A DNA stretch of 10,097 nucleotides from an uncultured Victivallales bacterium (GTDB lineage: Bacteria > Verrucomicrobiota > Lentisphaeria > Oligosphaerales > JAFGRS01): contig CAILKC010000648.1 of the NCBI GenBank assembly GCA_903834675.1, forward strand, positions 1 to 10,097, read 5' to 3'. The position numbers and the translations under genes are program-made. This document shows positions 6,376-10,097 of the stretch, in pieces (position 1 is the first letter of the stretch; every line of letters begins with the position of its first letter). Below the pieces are notes generated by a model that saw only the letters and a list, made by a program, of their open reading frames with translations, was not told the DNA's origin and did no database searches.

Positions 6376-8274
6376 ATGACCAGTACCACCGGAACGGTCA
6401 GGGCGGCGGCGCTCAAGGCGGGGAAGTGGGCCGCGGTGGGCGCCGCCTTGCTGGTCGTGGGGGTGGTGACCGGCTGTCGGTCCGCCGGAGTGTGGGGGGC
6501 GCGCCCGGCTGGAGGTGAGGTCGGGCCGGTTGCGGGGACTACGCCCGCGGTGGTGGTAGTTGCGCCGTTGCCGGCGCCGGTAGGGATGCAGCCCCGTGCG
6601 CCTGGCGCGGTGGAGCCCGCGCGGGTTCCGGCGGAGCCGGGGAGCGAGGTCTGCACGTTTGCCGTGCTTGGGGCGGACCCGGCGAGCCGTCCCGCCCCCG
6701 GGGGTTTCGCGGCAGTTTGGGAGGCGGCCCAGGCCTTGGCGCCGCGGCACACGGTGATTCTGGGGAGGGCGGGTTTGAGCGGGGAAGGCAGCCTCGAGCG
6801 CCGCGAGCAGGGGCTGCCGGTCGGGTTGGGCGCCGAGGCGGCGCCGACCGTCTTTTTTCCTGGCGGGCCCGAGACGCCGGGGGGTGATCGGCGGCAGGCT
6901 CCCTGCGAGCGGGCGCTGCTGTTGTTCCTTTCTGGCCGCGCCGTCGCCGCGGACGGCGTCGGGCAGGCGCAATGGTTGCAGGAGCGTCTGGGCGCGGCGC
7001 GGGCAGCGCAGCCTGTCCTGCTCTTTCTCGATCAGCCGTTGTGGGAGCGGTATCCTGGCCACTGGCCCCGGTTGCAGGAAGCCCTCGAGTCGTCCGGTCT
7101 CGAGGTTCACGTGGTGGCGGCGGGGACCGGGCGTTTCTCGTGGTGGCGGGAGGGCCGGGTACAGTTCCACACGCTGGGCTGGGCGGCGGCGGCGGCCAGT
7201 CCCGGGTCCGCGTCGGCCGATGGCGCGTTTCCCGGCCTGCTCTGGATTTCCGTGGGGTTGCAGCGGACGACATTGCGGGTGGTTGAACCGGCGGGCTTGT
7301 TGTCGGCCGAAGTCTTCAGCCGACGCTTGCAGGAAGAGCGGCAGGCTCTGCGGGACGCTTGCCAGGCCGGCCCCGTTCTGGCCGGGGACGGGATCACCGA
7401 AGTGCGTTGCAGCAATCCGACCGACACGCCGCTGGCCTTTGAAGCGACCTGGCACTTTGAGGGCAGCGACGGGCGGGTAGAGCCGCAGATGCTGGGCTTC
7501 TCGCTGGAACCCGGACAAGCGTTCCGGCAGCGTTTTCATCTGCAGGCGGACCGCGGTCTGCCGCTGAAATTTGCCCGACCGCGGCTGGGGCTGACGACGG
7601 TTTGCCGAGACGGCCTGGGGCGGCCCGTGCAGGTGCGGCTGGAGCTGGCGCCGTGGGTACGCATGGGTGGAGAGGTGGGGCAACTGGGGGAGTTGTTCAT
7701 GGTCGATGGCAACCTGGGCGACTGGCCGGGAGGCGGGAATCCCATCAACCATGCTTCGCAGGTGGTTCTTGCCGCGCAGCCTTGGCGCGGCCCGGCGGAG
7801 TTTGCCGGCAGTCTGTATGTGGGCGAGCAGGGGAGCCGGTTGTGCTTTGCCCTCGAGGTCCGGCGGGAGAAGGACGTCGACGTGGGGTGCGTGCTGCTGG
7901 TCGATCCACGGGGAACGGAGGGCGGCGCTTTTGCTGGGTCCGGCGGGCCACTGGCGGTCACGGTGGCCCCGGATGGGCAGGTCACCGTGGTGGCACCCCG
8001 GCCGGAGGAGGTGACCGCGGTCTGGCGGCCAACCGGCGAGGGCGGGGTCCTGGAAGTCGCCTTTGACCGCCGCCTTTTCGCTGCTGGCCGTCTGCCGGAG
8101 ACCATCCTGGCGGACGCGGTTCTGACGTGTTTTGGGGCCTCTGGCGAGCCCGTCACCGCGCTCTGTTTCTCCGGGGATGCACAGGGGCGGGAGGGCAGCG
8201 GGCTGTACGGCCGGTTCCAGCGCCCAGCGCTCTCCGGCGCCCCTGGCAGCGCCGGGGGGACGGGCGGCCGGTAG
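6376..8274 (+). CDS. Lipoprotein with degenerate phosphoesterase-like domain and CBM9-like domain
   Basis: 632 residues. The ATG at 6376 has GGGAG 9 bases upstream; a TTG 12 codons earlier is less likely. A positively charged start, a hydrophobic stretch at 18-32 and VTGC (cysteine 34) form a lipoprotein signal, so the protein is probably membrane-anchored outside the cytoplasm. A Pro/Ala-rich linker (about 40-90) follows. Residues 93-305 resemble calcineurin-like phosphoesterases by order of segments: FAVLGAD, FFPGGPE, QAQWLQERL, VLLFLDQPLW, VVAAGTGRF and a final FHTLG strand; but the expected ligands (D-x-H, GNH[DE], LHQP, GHxH) are replaced in every one. Residues about 340-425 look like a beta-rich segment. 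FMVDGNLGDWPG (441-452) through about 610 resembles CBM9/DOMON-type ligand-binding domains. I infer a surface binding or scaffold protein rather than an active phosphatase. The next gene follows after 28 bases. Confidence 0.72.
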   Translation: MTSTTGTVRAAALKAGKWAAVGAALLVVGVVTGCRSAGVWGARPAGGEVGPVAGTTPAVVVVAPLPAPVGMQPRAPGAVEPARVPAEPGSEVCTFAVLGADPASRPAPGGFAAVWEAAQALAPRHTVILGRAGLSGEGSLERREQGLPVGLGAEAAPTVFFPGGPETPGGDRRQAPCERALLLFLSGRAVAADGVGQAQWLQERLGAARAAQPVLLFLDQPLWERYPGHWPRLQEALESSGLEVHVVAAGTGRFSWWREGRVQFHTLGWAAAAASPGSASADGAFPGLLWISVGLQRTTLRVVEPAGLLSAEVFSRRLQEERQALRDACQAGPVLAGDGITEVRCSNPTDTPLAFEATWHFEGSDGRVEPQMLGFSLEPGQAFRQRFHLQADRGLPLKFARPRLGLTTVCRDGLGRPVQVRLELAPWVRMGGEVGQLGELFMVDGNLGDWPGGGNPINHASQVVLAAQPWRGPAEFAGSLYVGEQGSRLCFALEVRREKDVDVGCVLLVDPRGTEGGAFAGSGGPLAVTVAPDGQVTVVAPRPEEVTAVWRPTGEGGVLEVAFDRRLFAAGRLPETILADAVLTCFGASGEPVTALCFSGDAQGREGSGLYGRFQRPALSGAPGSAGGTGGR

Positions 8275-8302
8275 CCCATAAACGAGCCTCAGGAGAGCAG
8301 GC

Positions 8303-9046
8303 ATGCACACGCTGGTATCGTTGACGGTGTCCGAGTCCAAGCGCCTGATTGCGAAGGGTGTAGCGGCCTATGAGCCGGTGCGGCGCGCCGTTCAGGAGGG
8401 GATTGTCGCCATCAGTTCCGGCACGACCAACGGCTATGTGATTGAGGAACTGACGGGGGAACGATTCGACAAGAAGACTCTGGTCACCGGGCGGACTCTG
8501 CCAAGCGGCTACAGCGGTCCGGCCCTCACCGCTACGGGCGAGGATTTGATCTTGCGGAAGGGAGAACGCGTGCGTGGCGTGCGGGCCATGCTGTACGTCA
8601 ACGAGATGGGCCCCGGCGATGTGTTCATGAAGGGGCTGAACGCGCTGAACTACGAGCGTCGGCAAGGGGCGGTGCTGATCGGCCATCCGACCGGCGGCAC
8701 GGTCGGCGCGATCCTCGGCACCATGATGGCCCGGCGCCTCCGTTTTCTGCACCCTGTGGGTCTGGAGAAGAGCCTGTGCGTGGACCTGGCGGCAGTGGCG
8801 GAGCGGATCAACGCGGACGCCTCCGGCAAAGGGCCGACCCTGTGGCTGGTACCGGGGGAACTGTTCACCGAGATCGAGGCTCTGAGGGTGCTTTCCGGGA
8901 TCGAGGCCGTGCCGGCGGGAGCCGGTGGCGTCGGTGGCGCCGAAGGAGCCGTATGGCTGGCCCTGTTTGGGACGGCGGCAGAACTGGACAAAGCGCAAAC
9001 AGCCCTGGCGTCGGTCCGGGGTGAACCGGCGTTTGCTTCAAACTGA
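8303..9046 (+). CDS. Conserved-looking protein of unknown function
   Basis: 247 residues; AGGAG at 8291-8295 lies 7 bases before the ATG, and the gene follows the lipoprotein gene by 28 bases, so the two are likely co-transcribed. I do not recognise a named family. There is no signal peptide or membrane segment, so it should be cytoplasmic. Visible features are a glycine/serine/threonine loop AISSGTTNGYVIEEL (36-50), GRTLPSGYSGPAL after it, a central NEMGPGDVFMKGLNALNY segment, and a second glycine-rich loop GHPTGGTVGAILG. The SSGTT loop after a short helix recalls the sugar-phosphate-binding loop of DeoR sensor domains and other NagB/RpiA/CoA-transferase-like folds; that is inference from a short motif only. 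The C-terminal part has a Gly/Ala-rich stretch near 195-210. The pairing of a cytoplasmic protein with a lipoprotein is unexplained. Confidence 0.8.
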   Translation: MHTLVSLTVSESKRLIAKGVAAYEPVRRAVQEGIVAISSGTTNGYVIEELTGERFDKKTLVTGRTLPSGYSGPALTATGEDLILRKGERVRGVRAMLYVNEMGPGDVFMKGLNALNYERRQGAVLIGHPTGGTVGAILGTMMARRLRFLHPVGLEKSLCVDLAAVAERINADASGKGPTLWLVPGELFTEIEALRVLSGIEAVPAGAGGVGGAEGAVWLALFGTAAELDKAQTALASVRGEPAFASN

Positions 9047-9077
9047 CGGGAGCCCAGGTGAAGCCGGGTGCCTGTGC
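9047..9077. other. Short convergent gap
   Basis: 31 bases separate the stops of the unknown-function gene and the leftward dehydrogenase. I see no stem followed by a T-run on either strand, so termination here is unexplained by simple intrinsic terminators. Confidence 0.4.
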
Positions 9078-10097
9078 CTAGAGCTCCGGCGCCAGCTCCA
9101 CCCAGCCGCCCTCGGCTTCGTAGGCGGAACGGTACATGGCGTCGAGGATGGACTGGGTGCGGCGGCCGTCGCGCCCGGAACAGGTCAGTGCGGCGCCGCC
9201 ACGGATAGCAGCGGCCAGGTTGTCGGCGGCGTTGAGCCAGGCGGGCTCGACCGTCCGCGGCGCGACCTCGGCCCAGGCCCCCTGCAAGAACCAGCGCTCC
9301 AGCGGCTGTGCGAATGGGCCACCCTCGGCGTGGAAGTAGGCGCCCGCGGCGCCGGTCAGTTCCAGGCGGGCAAACCAGGTCTGCTGAGGGTAGCAGGTGG
9401 TGCTGGTGAAGGTGACCATGGCGCCGTTTGGGTACTCCCACACTGCCGTGCCGTAGTCTTCGGCCTCGATGGCGTGATTCTGGGTGCGCAGGCAACAGCG
9501 GGCGCGGGCCGGGATGCCGAGGGCATAGGCGAACTCGTCGATATGGTGGATGGACTGGTTGGAGAGGACGCCACCGCCATCCCAGCGCCGGGTGCCGCGC
9601 CAGGCGCCATTGCTGAGGAAGTACTCCATATCCCGCAGTATTTTCAGTTCAAAGGAGCCGCTGAGGAGGGTACCGAAGCGCCCGTCGGCGACGGCGGCGC
9701 GCAGGGTGGTGAGGTCGGTCTGGAAGCGGCGGCCGAAGTCGACCGCGAGCAGGCGGCCCTTGTCCTCCGCCTTGCGGATCATGGCATCGCAGGCGGCCAG
9801 GGAGGCGTCCATGGGTTTGGTGGTGAGGACGTGTTTGCCGGCCTCGAGGGCAAGCTGGGCGATCTCGCCGTGGCGGCCGGTTTCGGTCATAACGTAGATG
9901 ACCTCTACGGCGGGGTCATCGAGCCAGCGCCGCAGGTCGGTGCCGTAGGGGACATGGCAGGCCTCGCCGGTGCGTTTGGCGCGGGCTTCGACCAGGTCGC
10001 AGACGCCCACGAGGCGAGTGCCGGGGGTTTCGGTGATCAACTTGGCGCGGCTGTGTCCCATGCCCAGGCCGATGACGGCGAAACGGACGGGGTCCGC
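9078..10097 (-). CDS. Gfo/Idh/MocA family oxidoreductase, 5' end cut by the window
   Basis: 339 residues are visible; the start lies just beyond the right edge. The first ATG inside the window (10061) is not the true start, because the frame continues to the edge and the preceding codons supply the Rossmann core FAVIGLGMGHSRAK. The protein is an NAD(P)-dependent dehydrogenase acting on sugars, inositols or related polyols, probably cytoplasmic; the substrate is not identifiable. Other family marks are VCDL after the second strand, a KP motif in LTTKPMD (where EKP is usual), and the substrate-domain segment NQSIHHIDEFAYALG with the family His and Asp. The visible length is near the usual 330-400 residues. 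It faces the unknown-function gene tail to tail and shares no operon with other genes here. Confidence 0.92.
   Translation of the reverse strand, partial: ADPVRFAVIGLGMGHSRAKLITETPGTRLVGVCDLVEARAKRTGEACHVPYGTDLRRWLDDPAVEVIYVMTETGRHGEIAQLALEAGKHVLTTKPMDASLAACDAMIRKAEDKGRLLAVDFGRRFQTDLTTLRAAVADGRFGTLLSGSFELKILRDMEYFLSNGAWRGTRRWDGGGVLSNQSIHHIDEFAYALGIPARARCCLRTQNHAIEAEDYGTAVWEYPNGAMVTFTSTTCYPQQTWFARLELTGAAGAYFHAEGGPFAQPLERWFLQGAWAEVAPRTVEPAWLNAADNLAAAIRGGAALTCSGRDGRRTQSILDAMYRSAYEAEGGWVELAPEL

Noticed and set aside
6370..8340. 656-codon minus-strand frame opposite the lipoprotein gene
   Set aside because: The + strand has a promoter, Shine-Dalgarno site, lipobox and domain-like segments. The minus-strand translation is Arg/Pro/Gln/His-rich without motifs.
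8650..9495. Minus-strand frame running from inside the dehydrogenase gene into the unknown-function gene
   Set aside because: It is out of frame with the Gfo/Idh/MocA gene and has composition typical of a shadow frame.
1..10097. tRNA, rRNA, CRISPR arrays, insertion sequences, attachment sites
   Set aside because: Reading both strands I saw no T-loop-like signatures, no regularly spaced repeat arrays, no transposase and no terminal inverted repeats with target duplications.

Overview
This is a G+C-rich bacterial chromosomal segment with compact genes, Shine-Dalgarno sites ahead of most starts, strong G/C third-position bias and long antisense shadow frames. Nothing fixes the taxon. Tandem small amidohydrolases, a Gfo/Idh/MocA-type oxidoreductase and a lipoprotein with a phosphoesterase-like fold plus a CBM9-like domain would suit a PVC-group, Armatimonadota or similar environmental lineage; that is an impression, not a result. 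I see no mobile element, CRISPR array, tRNA or rRNA.

Left (1-1986, + strand): about 400 bases without a convincing gene but with two clear inverted repeats, then two adjacent amidohydrolase-family genes separated by 3 bases. The first keeps the metal-site residues of the family. The second has lost nearly all of them and looks like a non-catalytic or re-purposed partner.

Middle (1979-6050, - strand): a four-gene run read right to left: nadB (L-aspartate oxidase, NAD biosynthesis), ispD (MEP isoprenoid pathway, overlapping nadB by ATGA), a MutT-like Nudix hydrolase (3 bases after ispD) and ald (alanine dehydrogenase, 80 bases further on). ald ends by overlapping the 3' end of the second amidohydrolase gene.

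Divergent control region (6051-6375): 325 bases between nadB and the rightward genes. On the nadB side there is a 10-bp direct repeat with a 24-bp period and a -10-like hexamer so close to the ATG that the message could be leaderless; nadB has no Shine-Dalgarno site. On the other side there is a good sigma-70-type promoter preceded by an 8-bp direct repeat with a 23-bp period.

Right (6376-9046, + strand): a large lipoprotein whose middle part aligns by eye with calcineurin-like phosphoesterases but lacks their metal ligands, with a CBM9-like C-terminal domain, followed 28 bases later by a 247-residue protein of unknown function with a glycine-rich SSGTTNG loop. The window closes with a leftward Gfo/Idh/MocA-family dehydrogenase (9078-10097) whose first few codons lie past the right edge. 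The most unusual content is two independent enzyme-fold proteins that appear to have lost their catalytic residues, and the repeat-bearing divergent promoter region.
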